Positions 1-20,100 of a DNA stretch of 64,000 bases are shown in pieces. Below the pieces are notes generated by a model, which was given only the letters and a program-made list of their open reading frames with translations, was not told the DNA's origin and made no database searches. Positions within the stretch are counted from its first letter, which is position 1, and every line of letters begins with the position of its first letter. The position numbers and the translations under genes are program-made. The DNA is from Mugil cephalus (lineage: Eukaryota; Chordata; Actinopteri; Mugiliformes; Mugilidae): assembly GCF_022458985.1 (NCBI RefSeq), contig NC_061783.1, positions 9,764,413 to 9,828,412 on the forward strand, written 5' to 3'.

Positions 1-2128
1 CCACCCCCAAAACCTCCATGTCACCTTTCGAGAAAGCGAGTAGCTGGCTCGCTACATACTAGGAACATGGGTGGATCTGGAGCTGCGTTAAAGGAACATG
101 CGTAGGCTAAAGCGAACCCACCATTACAAAACACAGAGCCTGTCCGTAGCCATTTGATCACAGTAAAGGGAACCAGGATGAAATCTGAATCCATGTGTTA
201 GCCTCACAATCTCACAATTTAGAATAGTGCTGAACAATTGTGCAGTTCAATAAAAATTTTCTCATTAGGCTCCCATAGTCTTTATGGAGCAGAAAATTTA
301 ATTGAACACTAGAAGCACACGCACACACACACACACAAAAGCTAAACCCTCTGCAGAGGAGGAGGGGGGAGTGGGGGGAGTCACGTAAAGCTGTGTTAAT
401 GCCTCCTGAGATTTCACATGGACGTTAACGGGTATTTTTATATAAATGATTTTTAGGGGGAGGGGGGGTGGAGGAAAAAAAAAAGACACTTTAGTGGAAT
501 TTCAACATTTTTAAACTTGTATGACAAATTTAGGTCTTGCACACATTTGCGTACGCTGAGTAAGAAGAATGTGTAGCTGACACTAAATACCATAGAGTTT
601 TAAATTCAACAATTATCACACGCACAGAAAGAAAGACACTGCAATGCGTGACACACACACACGCGTCTGTTGCTCAACGCTCACTAGTTTTTCCACTAAT
701 CAGGCAAAGGCCTTGAAATCTGACCACCTCACAGCTCACCATTTCTATTGATATCATTCATTTTCGCATTACAGTATTTTAATGTTTTAGGGAGCACAAA
801 AGGAGCGAAAGTCATCCGATATTTAACACCAGTTTTCAGCACCTACTTGAACTTGCTTCAAATCATTCAACATTTGCCTTAAGAACATCAAATGAGCTTC
901 AACCGAGGACAATGTTCTGTGATCAGCTCCAATGTGTTTTTTTTTTTTTTTTTTTTTAAAGCATTAGTCACAGAAAACTATTTTGTGCCTAAAACACCAA
1001 AGTTCACTTCCAGGTTCAATCCAAAAAAATCGTACCAGATTTATCCTACAGTTTGAAGTTACCTGTGCTTTTTTATTATTTTTTTAAAAAATAATTTTCT
1101 TAATGCGACACCTGGATTTAAGCCTTCATGTGAACGCAGTAGCAGATTAGTCACACACGTAATAAAAACACCTGTGCGGTTTAGTGCGCCGTAAACCTGA
1201 AACAAGTACTTGAGTAATGCAGACTGCTGCATTCTGTCAGTGTCACGATTGTATAGTAATCTGAGGTGGCATTTATGGATTGCATTATTCATTATGCCAC
1301 GTTATTTTGTGAGAAACCCCATCCATAAAAATGCCTTCTTGTGCACTCTCCAACGCAACTGTGCGATTAGATTTCTTTGCATTTCAATTGGAGTCACCAA
1401 CGCACCCAAAAATTTGACATGAGCGAGTCTTTTTCAGGAGTAAGCGCCGTTTTTATTTGGTCGCCCCTCTTAAAATCGACACTTCGCGTAACTCAAACTT
1501 AGGGTACAAATAAAACACAAAGACAGCTACACCTCAAGCCACTTCATAACCAAATACACCTTTTAAAAGAAATAACTTTTACTTCACATAAGAACTTTAA
1601 CACCAGGGATGGCCAGGCCAAAAGCTCATCTGTCACACAAATCTTTATTTTTCTAATTAATTTCCATATTTATTATTTCTTTGCAAGACTTCCGCTTTCA
1701 AACCGGCACCTGACCCGGGTCAAAGACACAACAAATGCACGACTACAATCAGAATCAGCTTTATTGGCCAAGTTATGTGCGCACAAAGAATTCGACTCTA
1801 CGGACAACAAGTTCCTCAACGAGCTCAGCCAAAATAATCTGGAGGTGCCATTCGTGAACTCCCACTGCCTTTGTTTAGCGAAATCATTTCCATTTACACA
1901 GATAAACTATACTGTCAATTGTCGAATGAGCTTAGCGGCCCTTCGTGTCGTACCAGTCACAGCTTCCCCCGGCCTAAGCTGCAGCCTCAGTCAAACGAAT
2001 CATCAAGTGCATGCTCAATTGAAACCCAAAGGGAAGCAAGGTGACTCCAGAGGCCACTAAATGAGAGGCGATTGGCCTGCCCCATGGTGCCCCACCCTGG
2101 AAGTGGTTAGCAGCCTGTTAGCACTCAC
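1..2128 (-). other. igf2bp3: igf2bp3 intron 3 (partial)
   Basis: Intronic sequence downstream of coding exon 3. It contains AC-rich microsatellites (about 318-337 and 651-663), a poly-T run at 939-957 and a short teleost-type repeat fragment at 1747-1798. No further igf2bp3 exon is recognisable, so this intron is at least 2.1 kb. Confidence 0.8.
1747..1798 (+). repeat. Fragment of a common teleost interspersed repeat
   Basis: The words AATCAGAATCAGCTTTATT and GGCCAAGT followed by ACAAAGAATT resemble a sequence I remember as scattered through many fish genomes, probably the 3' tail of a retroelement. It accounts for the start of a spurious 98-codon ORF here. The family is not assigned. Confidence 0.5.
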
Positions 2129-9780
<7,652 letters not shown>

Positions 9781-10594
9781 TGATGTTGTATTATATTGTT
9801 AAATTGCATGCTGCATACATTTAATTCTAAGTAACTTGAACAGGGTGGGCCCTATGCCACTCCTCGGGCCCTCACGCAATGTGGAAATGACACGTACTAC
9901 TATCCACATGGCGGCATCCATCTTCTCCAGCATGAGTGGAGCCATGCCCTCCCTGATCCACAACTCAAAGTCCAACAGCGGGCCCGTTTTGCTCACACAA
10001 AAATCGTACCGAGAGGGCATTTTGGGGCGACATCCGAGCTTCCGTGTCACTTGTGTTTAGGTTTTGCACCTTTTAGGGCGGACTGGCGCAAGGAGGAAGC
10101 GTTGGCCATGTGCAGCTAACATGGCGAATCCCCTTCTGCCATACCTCCGGCATGGATCTGAATTTACTGAAAGAGGGAGGGGTCTCCTACACAAAAAAGT
10201 GCCCCCAGTGTCCTATGTAAGGCACGGCCCAAATCCAATCACGTGTGGTATACATGTCTAGAACATTACACAACTATCAATAAGCTCCTTTGTAAATCAA
10301 AGACGGAGGCCTATAGTTTACGGAGGGTCACTGAAGATAAGGTACGTTTTTACACGACTGATAGATAAATCAATGCATACCCGTTGATGGCAAGAGGGTG
10401 ATGTACTATCAGAAAATAATTGTGTCAGCTTTGTGACAAAATACAAACATTTATACACATTCTCATCACTAAAGTAATTTTGTCAATATATTTGTAAAGC
10501 ATAATAAAAACATCTATCTATATATGACGAGCTGTAATTCTACATAAATTGTTAAGTTTGTAAGAGTTTGCAGTGTTGCTGAGCTACACTCACA

Positions 10595-11025
10595 TGCCAG
10601 TTCCTGAAGTACATTAGTTAAAACTAACAGTCCTGCAATGAATCTTAGCTCCATGAAGGTCATCATATTCAGTATTTGTTTCAAACAACTAAGAATGCTT
10701 TTCGTTCAACTGTGTTTTCATTTTGGAGGCTGTGATTTTGTAGTGCTGTTGAGCCGTATTTTGCTGTGCCAACAAACATATGTTCCTGTTATTATTTTGA
10801 CAACCCATTTATGGTCAGTGGGCTAGGCTAAGCAGCAAAAACATTACTGTTGGATTTCTCCAATCCAGTTTAACAGCACGGCTAAACTAAATTGTCCAAA
10901 ATGATCACACATTTGAATTGCTACCTTTCTGTTGTCGTTTCCACCCAAACTGAACACGATAGCAGTCATGACTTAATGCAGGACCAAATGCTTTTGTTTT
11001 CACTGGTGTACCTAATGAATTGGCA
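10595..11025. mobile_element. Non-autonomous DNA transposon (MITE-like), 431 bp, complete copy
   Basis: The left end reads TGCCAGTTCCTGAAGTACAT and the right end, reverse-complemented, reads TGCCAATTCATTAGGTACAC, giving imperfect terminal inverted repeats about 20 bp long. There is no open frame of transposase size. Diverged partial copies of the same family occur at 30748-30905 and 56008-56330, sharing the internal words CTCCATGAAGGT and GGAGGCTG. It resembles an interspersed family I remember from teleosts; the superfamily is not assigned. It accounts for the short ORFs in this interval. Confidence 0.75.
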
Positions 11026-11759
11026 AGGGATTGCATGGTGCAGCATTACTCCGAATTGTGTTTCTCAAGTTTGCATATTCATGGAAATGGGTTGGACAAA
11101 ATATTGAAAACACTTATCGGTATCTCAACCACAGAACAACAGTTGCAGGCAAATGACAGTGAGGTTAACTCAGCGTCCAACAGAAGAGCTCTGCTTCTTG
11201 AAGATGGCATTTTTAAATTACAACAATTGATTAAAAGATTTGCATACATAGTAAACAAGGAGCAACCGCCTGTATCTGTCTATATTTAGCACGTACTGTA
11301 GCCTAGCATTAAAGTTCAGAGTTCACCTTAAACCAGGTCGATAAGTGTTTACATGTGCTTGATAAGCGGAATGTTTAAGCTGTATATTTGTCCTACAGCA
11401 GGATTTAATTCCTTTAATTTAGTTTTGGGATTTGACCTATATGTGAAAAAGATTGGAGTGATATCAGAAAGAAACAACTGTAAAAAAGTTTGTAATGTGT
11501 GGAAAACATGAACCTGTCTTCTTTATTATGTTTGAAAAGCTAGTTTAAAATGTATGTCACAAAGAAAAGAGAAAAATATATATATGTATGAAAAGTGAGT
11601 TTAGGAGGGTGCAGCCTCCACTGCAGCCCTACAAGGAGCCCTGCGATGAGAAACTGCGTCCCTGCACTGGTTTCCAGGGAAAAGGCCTAGGTGTGCATGC
11701 TCATGTGAAGCAGGTTACAAAGGGAGTGTTGGTTTAGTGGGCCCTACAGCCACTGGCTC
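11026..11759. other. Intergenic stretch, nothing recognised
   Basis: AT-rich sequence between the 431-bp element and the CCAAT-box cluster. The only sizeable open frame (to 11289) begins inside the transposon and has no recognisable domain. Confidence 0.6.
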
Positions 11760-11824
11760 AGTCAGGACTGGGGCCATGGCTGCCTCAGTCGCTTCACTCC
11801 TCTGCTGCTGAACAAACACACCAA

Positions 11825-11965
11825 GCTCCCTGATTGGTCGGGAGCGCCGTCCAATGGGAGCGCGGCAGACCCGCTCCGTACTACCGCTGCTGGCTCGGCC
11901 TCAGCGCGCTCATTCATTGGCTCCCCGGCTCGACTATTCTATATGAATCAGCGCGCCAATTAAGT
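11825..11965 (+). promoter_or_regulatory. Orphan CCAAT-box cluster, candidate promoter
   Basis: Four CCAAT pentamers lie within 128 bp: reverse at 11833-11837, forward at 11851-11855, reverse at 11916-11920 and forward at 11956-11960. The block is GC/CpG-rich compared with its AT-rich surroundings. Clusters of this type are bound by NF-Y in many vertebrate promoters. No coding gene begins nearby on either strand: igf2bp3 starts 2.9 kb away in the opposite direction and tra2a starts 10 kb away. Direction is inferred from the plus-strand poly(A) site at 16313. Confidence 0.5.
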
Positions 11966-12609
11966 AATTCTCGCCGTGTTCCCTCTGCCTGGCTTTGTCA
12001 CAGGGCATAAAGATATAACTAAAACAAGAGCCAGAGACCGATCAGCGGGCGCTACTTTTTTTTCCTCCTGTTTTTTCCTTCATAACGGTTCTCGGCTTTT
12101 TCAGGAAGTTTATCCTGTGTTTACACTTATGGGAACACACATATGAATGGATCAGACGAAAAGAGTACAAACTATGCTGTCAAAAGTCACTCTTGACGGC
12201 TTATCCGACTGTCTTTTAATTGTTTTGTAATTAGTTTCGAGTGTCAGATCCCGAAAAGCTTCGTAGTTGCTTTCCGGCCAGTGGTTAGATCCAGACATCC
12301 CTTCTGTATGGACCTATATGGGGGGATTTATGAAGCCTGCGCGCTTTCCTTTGGCCTAGTTAGGCTCATACAATTTTTTATAACCCGGCTTATTTGGTTT
12401 TAATGGTTTTCGCGGAGAATTAAATAACGAAACTGCAGAGTGGCTGCGTGTAAATATGCCCTGGCTGCACGGGGAAGGATACATGCGCGGACGTGAACGT
12501 ATAGAGACCGCAGGCATGTGCGTGCACTGTCGGTTTAAATGAGCCGATGCATGGCTGCAGCCTGTCTGTTTCCCTCTCTTTCTTTCTCTCACTCCCCTTC
12601 TCTCTCCGA

Positions 12610-12621
12610 GTGTGTATGTGT

Positions 12622-12664
<43 letters not shown>
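12610..12664. repeat. (GT)n microsatellite
   Basis: Slightly interrupted GT dinucleotide repeat of about 27 units. It produces meaningless valine/cysteine and threonine/histidine ORFs on the two strands. Confidence 0.95.
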
Positions 12665-12667
<3 letters not shown>

Positions 12668-15600
12668 GCTCTGCAGGAGGAGAAGTGAATGTATCGCTGA
12701 GGAATGTACAGAAAGTCTCCCCGCCCCCAGTTTTCAGGACTCCTCGCTATGGACAAATTCCATAGGGGGCAAAACTGACATAAAGTTTCAGACCAGACTG
12801 CATCCCTATGTGGGAACATTTCTGCTGTTAATGTCAGAGTAGGAATCGATCTGGTTCAGCTGGGATATTTCTAGAGGAAAAGACAAAGGGATTTGGAGGC
12901 AGATAGTTTAGGCAAAACGCAGCGTATAGCACAACTCTGAGCTCCTGGCCTCACTCCAAGATATAGATAGTGTGCGTCGCCAAGCGCAAGGCTCGTTTAC
13001 AAACCCCCCTTTAGGCTACAGTGAATCAAGGGATTCTGTTTTCCGGTGAGATTTATTTATTTTATTTTTTTTTTATTTTTCTTTATTTAAGGCAAATCTT
13101 TAACAATGTGCTTTCTTTCCACTTGAGCTGTGAGCACTGAATTCAGTGGCTGACCGCTTCGGACAGAGTGAAGGAAAGCTGTGGTGAACGCCATGTTGAG
13201 GAGAATCAGGAGCCTCACAGTAACTTGACTAACAATCTGCCTCCTTATCGCTGCAAGAGCATGTGATCCAGCCATAGGTTTTCCACAGCAGCCAGAGTGG
13301 ATTTTGTTTTTTATTAATGCTCCACAGCAAAACTAACCAGGGGATGGTTGTGTGCGTTTCCAGCAGATTCTGCTTTGTGATGGCACACCTTCATCTCATC
13401 AGAAAATGGCGGTTTGTGCCCCCCTCTTTAAACACATGCCATTTGAAGCAGTAAACAACGAGTTAACGCTCGCTGGTAAGCTGCTAAAAGAGTGAATGCA
13501 CCCCAGCTAGTAGCTCTGTTATTTTTTTAAAAAAGATTAACACAAGTAAAGTTTTCAGTTTTCTCTTCCCCCCCTCTTCTTGTCAAATAAAACTAATATC
13601 CTGGAAATTGCGTGGGGGGAGAGAAAACGTTAAAACTTTCAAATTTGGATGTGTGGAGTCATTTTTTTAGTGAAATGGCTCACCTTTTGTTTTGCTGAAA
13701 AAACACATTTAAAGGCTATAAATAGACAGCACAAGCCCAGCTTCCCTGACACTGTCGTCCCCCTTTTTTTGTTTAGCTGTCCCTAAAATTTTCATGAAAT
13801 ATTTATTTAACAGCTGCTAATTTGCTTGTGTTCTGCCCACACTGCGTTTCACACGCAGCGTGAAGTGTCAAAGAAATCATCTGAAATTCTCTGTTTATTT
13901 TAGTTTTAATTATTTTGTCCTCAACTGGCTTTATTGTGATGGACATTTGATTGTGTGTGTTTTTTTTTTCTTTCTTTCTGCAATTATGTGTGATCTTAAG
14001 AGATAACTTTAGCTTTAATTTTCATCTGGGGTTGAGGCATTTGATCAGATTAAAGGCACATGTTCATGCAGCTCAAAAAGTTTGCTGGAATTGGGTGTTT
14101 TCACACTCAGACACATGAATATTTGCTGTCTTTGTCACACTTTGCAGCTATTCTGTACGGCCATGCTTCAGCAGTGTGGCTTTGTCTCTCTTTCTCTTAA
14201 AAAAAATAACCAAAAAAAAACTTCTTCCTCTTCCTTCTGGTTGCTCTTGTTTACTGGTTTCAGCACCTTGATTGATTAGTTACACTGAGATTTGTGTTGG
14301 GGAAAATTCGCCCTTAACAGCACAAAAGCAATCAATTTCTTCAATATCTTGTTCTCTGGAAGAAGAGAAAAACAAGTTTGGTTGTGCTTCTAGCTTTCAC
14401 ACTTGTTATTTGTCATTAGATTGTGTTATTGTTGTAAAATAAAGTGTAGGATTTGTTGAATTTCTAATAGACTAAGTTGTGTATTCTCTCATATTAGGGA
14501 TATAGTGTCATTTACTGCTTGTGATTATTGATTATTAGAGTTAGATTGTTGTTAGTAACCGTGTATTTACTTGATAATTTATTTCTGTAAAGATATATAA
14601 ATGTTTAATGTCAGTTTTACATGCAAAATAGTTTCAAACAAGTTTTAAATGGACAATGAATTATTTTATGATTTTGATACACGTTAGCTTACGGTTAAAA
14701 CTCACAAAGCTCGTTTCAGGTGCAGCAAATAACCTTTTATTTGTTCAGTTTGGCCACATTTATAAAGAGGTGTGCGGATATGAATAGATAAATGCATTTG
14801 GATCTCCAAAATGATCAGTTTCAAAGTTAAGGTTTTAAGAAAAGTCTAAACAAAAAAAATATTTTTTAAAAAATGGTCAAATTATGCCTTTCCTTTTTGG
14901 ACCTTTGTACGAGCAGAACCCTAATTAACAAGTAAGATAATCAGCATGTGCTAAGGGAAGAGCTAACCGTTGCTAATGTTTGTTATTCCAAGTGGAGCAG
15001 ACGGAGGTGAGGATTTTAGGCCTTAAACCCCCTCCCCCCCTCAGCTCACTTCCGGTGTTCAAACCATATGCAACACATGAACATGCTGCTGAATGTTAAC
15101 CTTCAGACATTGTCCTGTTTGTTACATGTGTCCCCTCCCAGTGTTAATCTGATCATGCGTGCATGGTAAAGCTACATGCTGCGCCTGGTGAGGGTCTCGG
15201 GTGTGTTTGGTTCATTGCTCTATATCTCTGGCCTGTACAGTAAAACTATATGATGGGGTTCGTGGAAAACTATCAAAATTGATGTAAAATTCAAATCAAC
15301 AGTAACTATTTTTGTTGTTTTTTAAATTTTTTTGCAATAGATGTAGACCGCTCCCTCTTTTCACTTTTCTGTCGAAGTAGATTTTTTTGAAACAACTTTA
15401 AATTCTATATGTAAAATGCATCTACTTGTGAGTAGACTGTCGCCAGCTGGTCAGCCCCTACCTTGCCACCTGTGTCACAGCGCAAGTTTACTGAGATTAA
15501 CATTTATCCCAGCCGTAACCATATAGAAATATCTTAAATTTCATTTTTTCAGCATGCGCCCGTGTTCTGCTTTTAAAACTAATTACTTAACTACAACATA

Positions 15601-16312
15601 ACTACAATTTAGGCACAATAACCAACTATATAACCTGCTTGTTTCATTGTTCAAATCTCCACAAAACAAAGTGTGTACGAATGAGTGTGCAGTCAATATA
15701 AAGGGGGAAATGAGCACACACTCATAGATGTGTAGACTACGGTGATGGACCTTTATTGAGAAAGACCTTATACTCTAACCCTTGTATCCTTCCAGCCAGT
15801 GGTTACCTTGGAACCATAAGAATTATCTCTGAATGGATGAATGCATAACTCTGAGGGGCCCCGTGACATGTCAGCACTGATTATTAACCCCATCTGAACG
15901 AGGGGCCTTATTGGGCCCGAGGTTTATAGATAAAGGGCTCTCCATTCCTACAAGTTTACTTTATTGACCAGCCACTCAATGTCAGGATCCTGTTTACTCT
16001 CCCATCTTTATCAATCCCAGGTTTGATCCCGTATCTATGCGGGACAAAGCGAGTGATGATGTTGAGTTGACGCAATCTGTGTGGATTTTCTTAATGAAAG
16101 AAACTGTTACTCACTTTAGAACAAACTTTGCCATCTTTTTTCATTGTTTCACTGTGAAAGTACAACTTTAAGGTAAATGCCCTGGATAACAGAACAAAGT
16201 GAAGAACTTACTGCATGTTAATGTATGACATGTTAAGATCTTTTGTGTTAATGTTTGTTGAGTTGCAGAATATAGTTTTTTTCTCATGAACTTTGAATCT
16301 CCTGAGTTACCC

Positions 16313-16318
16313 AATAAA
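16313..16318 (+). terminator. Poly(A) signal AATAAA not assigned to any gene
   Basis: AATAAA is followed within 15-25 bases by a GTGTTTGTGT stretch, a typical downstream element. No plus-strand coding gene ends here, and tra2a is on the other strand. Confidence 0.5.
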
Positions 16319-16707
16319 AGCTTCCTGAATGTGTTTGTGTCCATGTTTTCATTGGTGTAGCCTAAATGAAGGGAAGCTGAACGTATGGAGAGTATTTTGT
16401 AGTTTCAAAGAGTGACTCCAGCTCTACTAGTTACTTTAAATCAGTGTTAACTTGTTTTCCCTCCTCACCCACTCAGTGTCAAGTCCCACCCGTACAAGTC
16501 AAGTCTCAATTTCATGCGCATTTAGAGACCAAAAAACCCAACAACATTCAAACTTTGGAGTTTTCTTTCTTTTCTTCTTTTTTTTTTTTTTTACAATTGT
16601 ATTTCCAAACAAAGAAACAATAGAAAAAAAAACACAATATGCAAAATTAAAACTCTGGAAACGGCAAACAATGACTTTCCTGACTATAATGAAGTAACAC
16701 TTGACTA

Positions 16708-16853
16708 GTGGTAACACTTAACTTTACAGCCTGATTTACCTGCTACTTACTAGTAACCTCGGATAAAGTTAAATAACAAGTATTTGTTATCTATGCTGCA
16801 CATGGCGGAAGTTTCTCTTATAAAAAGTAATCTGTAAAATCAAGTGTTACCAC
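16708..16853. mobile_element. 146-bp MITE-like element with about 22-bp inverted ends
   Basis: The left end GTGGTAACACTTAACTTTAC and the reverse complement of the right end, GTGGTAACACTTGATTTTAC, differ at three positions. The interior has no coding capacity. It lies just beyond the tra2a stop codon, so it may be carried in the tra2a 3' UTR. Confidence 0.7.
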
Positions 16854-17169
16854 AGTTCTTCTTCCCCATGATGAGAATGATATTAACAGTGCAATAACTC
16901 ATCAGTTGTCAATGAACAGAAAAAAAAAAGGATCCACGCTTCACAAAATTAGGGGAAATTTAAGAGTCTTTGCTCACACTTAACATAGGTGCATCAAAAT
17001 GCCTAAAAAGTGAAGACATCTATTGCATGTAAACAAGAACTACCTCAAACTTAAGAACTCTGCGGATATAGACATGCTAAATTCAATTCAAAATTTGCCC
17101 TTCTGAAACATATTGATGAATCACACGCCATCGATTATTGGAGGGACGGTGAATGATGGAAGCCACAGT

Positions 17170-20100
17170 TTAGTATCGTCCTGCAAGGAAAAAAAAAAAA
17201 AAAAACAGAAATTAGTAGTGAGTATGATACACAAAGATTTGGTCTCATTTGGTGTCTGAATATAGACACAGTGAATGTAGTTAGGTAAGCCTTCGTTGGC
17301 ATTTCTCCTCACTTACGTGGGCTGTAGGAGCGAGACCGTGAGCGAGACCTGTATCGACTGTAGTAGGGTGATGGAGAGCGCCTGCGACTGCGAAAAGACA
17401 ATGAAACTTTAATACGCTTTCTCACATATAATGGTATGACATTGATTTTGTACTTGCAAAGTACTACTCACCTATACCTATAGTCATATTCATCATATCT
17501 GTCATAGCGGTCATAGCCACGGTCATAATAGGAGTCTCTCCCCCTCCTGCTGCTGCCACCGCTGCCGCCGCCACCTCCGCCGCCGCCGCCACCACCACCG
17601 TTGCTGGAGGGGCAAAAAACAGAGCTATGAACTCAGGGCAACTGATCTCTTCAAAAACACAGTGTCAAAATTGATATGAAGTGATGAATGAATGAGTTTA
17701 AGTTGACAGTGATATGTTAAGAAAGCCGGCATCTCATATTAGATATCAGTGTTGATCTTACTGAGTTGGTCGGCCCATGTAGATTCCTGGCGTGGGGGTA
17801 TGGGGACGTTTGGTAATGGAATAATCCACTCTGATTCGCCTCCCATCCAGCTCCATGCCATTGGCTCGCTCCATTGCCTAGGGAACACAAAGAGGGAGGA
17901 GAAGACAAAGATGTTATCAGACTATTATAAGTGCTTTGGGTGAAGTTGTTTCATTCACAAAGGCCCACCAACATTACACATTGTAACCCTCTGCCATGGG
18001 ATGCATATTAGGGAATTTGAGGATAGGCAGACACCTAGTGGCACACTGATGTAATCACAACTAAATTCCAACAGAACAATATGCAGTTATTCATGATCTT
18101 ATATGCACACAGCATAAGAGTTTAAAATACTTTAATACAACAAAATTAGAGCATAAAGACTATTAGATCAATCAATGTAATGATTAGTTTTAAGATCATT
18201 GCTTTGTGTCTATACTCTTCACCCTTCGACCCAATGACTTTTCATTCTAGCTATAGTGAAACAAATTAGTCAATAGGACCAGGAGTAAAGTTTATGGGAC
18301 ATTTGATCACTAAACACAACACCCAAACATTTCCCATACCTCCTTGGAGTCCTCAATCCTCTCAAAGTAAACGAAGGCAAAGCCCCGGGAGCGACCAGTC
18401 CGCTGGTCATACACCACATTGACCCCGGCTAGAGGGCCGTAGCGTGAAAACACCTCCCTCAGGTCACGCTCTGTAGTGTACAGGCTCAAGCCGAACACCC
18501 CCAAACACGTGCTGGGATCAGGGTTCGCCTGCAAAGGTCAACAATAAGGATCAGAGTTGGTGATGTAGCTTGACACAGCTACCCATCCAAAGGTTTGCAT
18601 ACAAAATCCATTTATCTGATTGCGTATGCAAAACACTGACTACTCACTACTTTTCACCGTGGGGAGGAAACACCATTCCAGCAACACCATGTGTTTATAC
18701 ATTATGATCACTGGGTAATTAAGCCACTACTTTTTTTTTTAGAAAGGTGGGCATCGATGTATATTTTTACAGTGAGGTAACGAAACCCTTTGAAGAAGCA
18801 CCACAATTAAGTCTTTGTGGGCAAACTATGACAGCTTTAATAACCCCTTAAGCTGCTTTCAAAAATATGTCAGGGGCTAAAATGTGACAACATCAAGGCT
18901 TGTGCCTCATACTTGTTTGGAAAATGTCTCTCATGTTTTGCATTTTAACATGGACCTCCCAAAGCAGCAGTGTACTATAAACACTGAATTTACACAAGTT
19001 GTCAAGTTTGGTGCTGCAAGGAATAGTCGCCAGACGGGGAGCCAAGAAAGCATACAAATGTTAACCTTCAATTCCAACATCGGGTATGTTCCAACATTTG
19101 CCCTTTACAGTTTGGCCAAAGCGGCTTCTATGAGAAACTATTAATACCTTGTTGACACAAGAAAGTTTAGAATGCAATGACACATATTTAGTGAAATGTT
19201 ATGTCCATTTGTGCTTTGCTAGGTACAGTCACAATAAAAGAGCTACACCACGTGATAAATAAGCTGCACACACATGTTCATTATCTGAGATCATATATAT
19301 ATATATATTCTGACTATTGACACATTGGCTATGGCTGTTAACTGTACTTGAATTCAGACTGTGACCTGCTATATGCATATTACATATATTATAATAACTG
19401 TTCTCTATATATATTATCATAATAAGATTTCCATTAGCTATATTTTCACCTTTATCCGTTATTCAGTGATGGGAGCAGCACATTTAACCCACAGAAAAAC
19501 ATTACATTACTGAATGTCAGAAGGTCCACGTACCCTAACATCCGTATCACCACCATGACTGTATGCTTCTTTTGTGAAATCATGGCTCTGTTGATATAAT
19601 GAAAGGAGGGGAAGGGTTAATCAAAGGGGTTATTAAATGTCATGTCAAAGTGGATTCCCACAGCATCCACCACAATCATCAGACACAACACTTTCCTGCA
19701 CATAAATACCTGTCTCACTGTTCACGTTTAACTGTTGAAATGCCTAATTAAGAAGTCATTTCAGTCGTTAATACATTTTCAATTCTTAAACTAATGTACA
19801 AAAAAAACATTTTCTAAATATCATGCAAATAACAATTGTATACTAAAAGGGAAACACAGTTCAGATGAGAGTAGCATGACACAGATTTAAATCAAATTTA
19901 AATCAAAATGTGTGAATCTCATTTTTATTCACTACTATGTGAGATTAAACAGCATATTAGTACATTCATGTGATTGAACAGTTGGAAAAATACAATCCTG
20001 CCTGGAAACATTCAAGTCAATGTCTCAACAAGTCAGAACAAACCAGAAAGTTGTTTAAAAATGAGTTGCAGACTCATTAATGTCATGTGATGGTCGACGT

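Larger units (their letters stand above)
11965..16335 (+). ncRNA. Candidate long non-coding transcript (unproven)
   Basis: This is an inference from two flanking signals: the CCAAT-box cluster at 11833-11960 upstream and a well-formed poly(A) signal at 16313 with a downstream GU-rich stretch. The interval has only short, unconserved-looking open frames. If transcribed on the plus strand it would end tail-to-tail with tra2a. Splicing could not be resolved, and the two signals may be unrelated. Confidence 0.25.

Noticed and set aside
17311-17316. tra2a ending at the in-frame stop right after exon 7 (SPRK)
   Set aside because: A consensus GTAAGT donor and a following exon restoring the conserved SPRRY end make splicing the better model; retention remains possible as a minor form.
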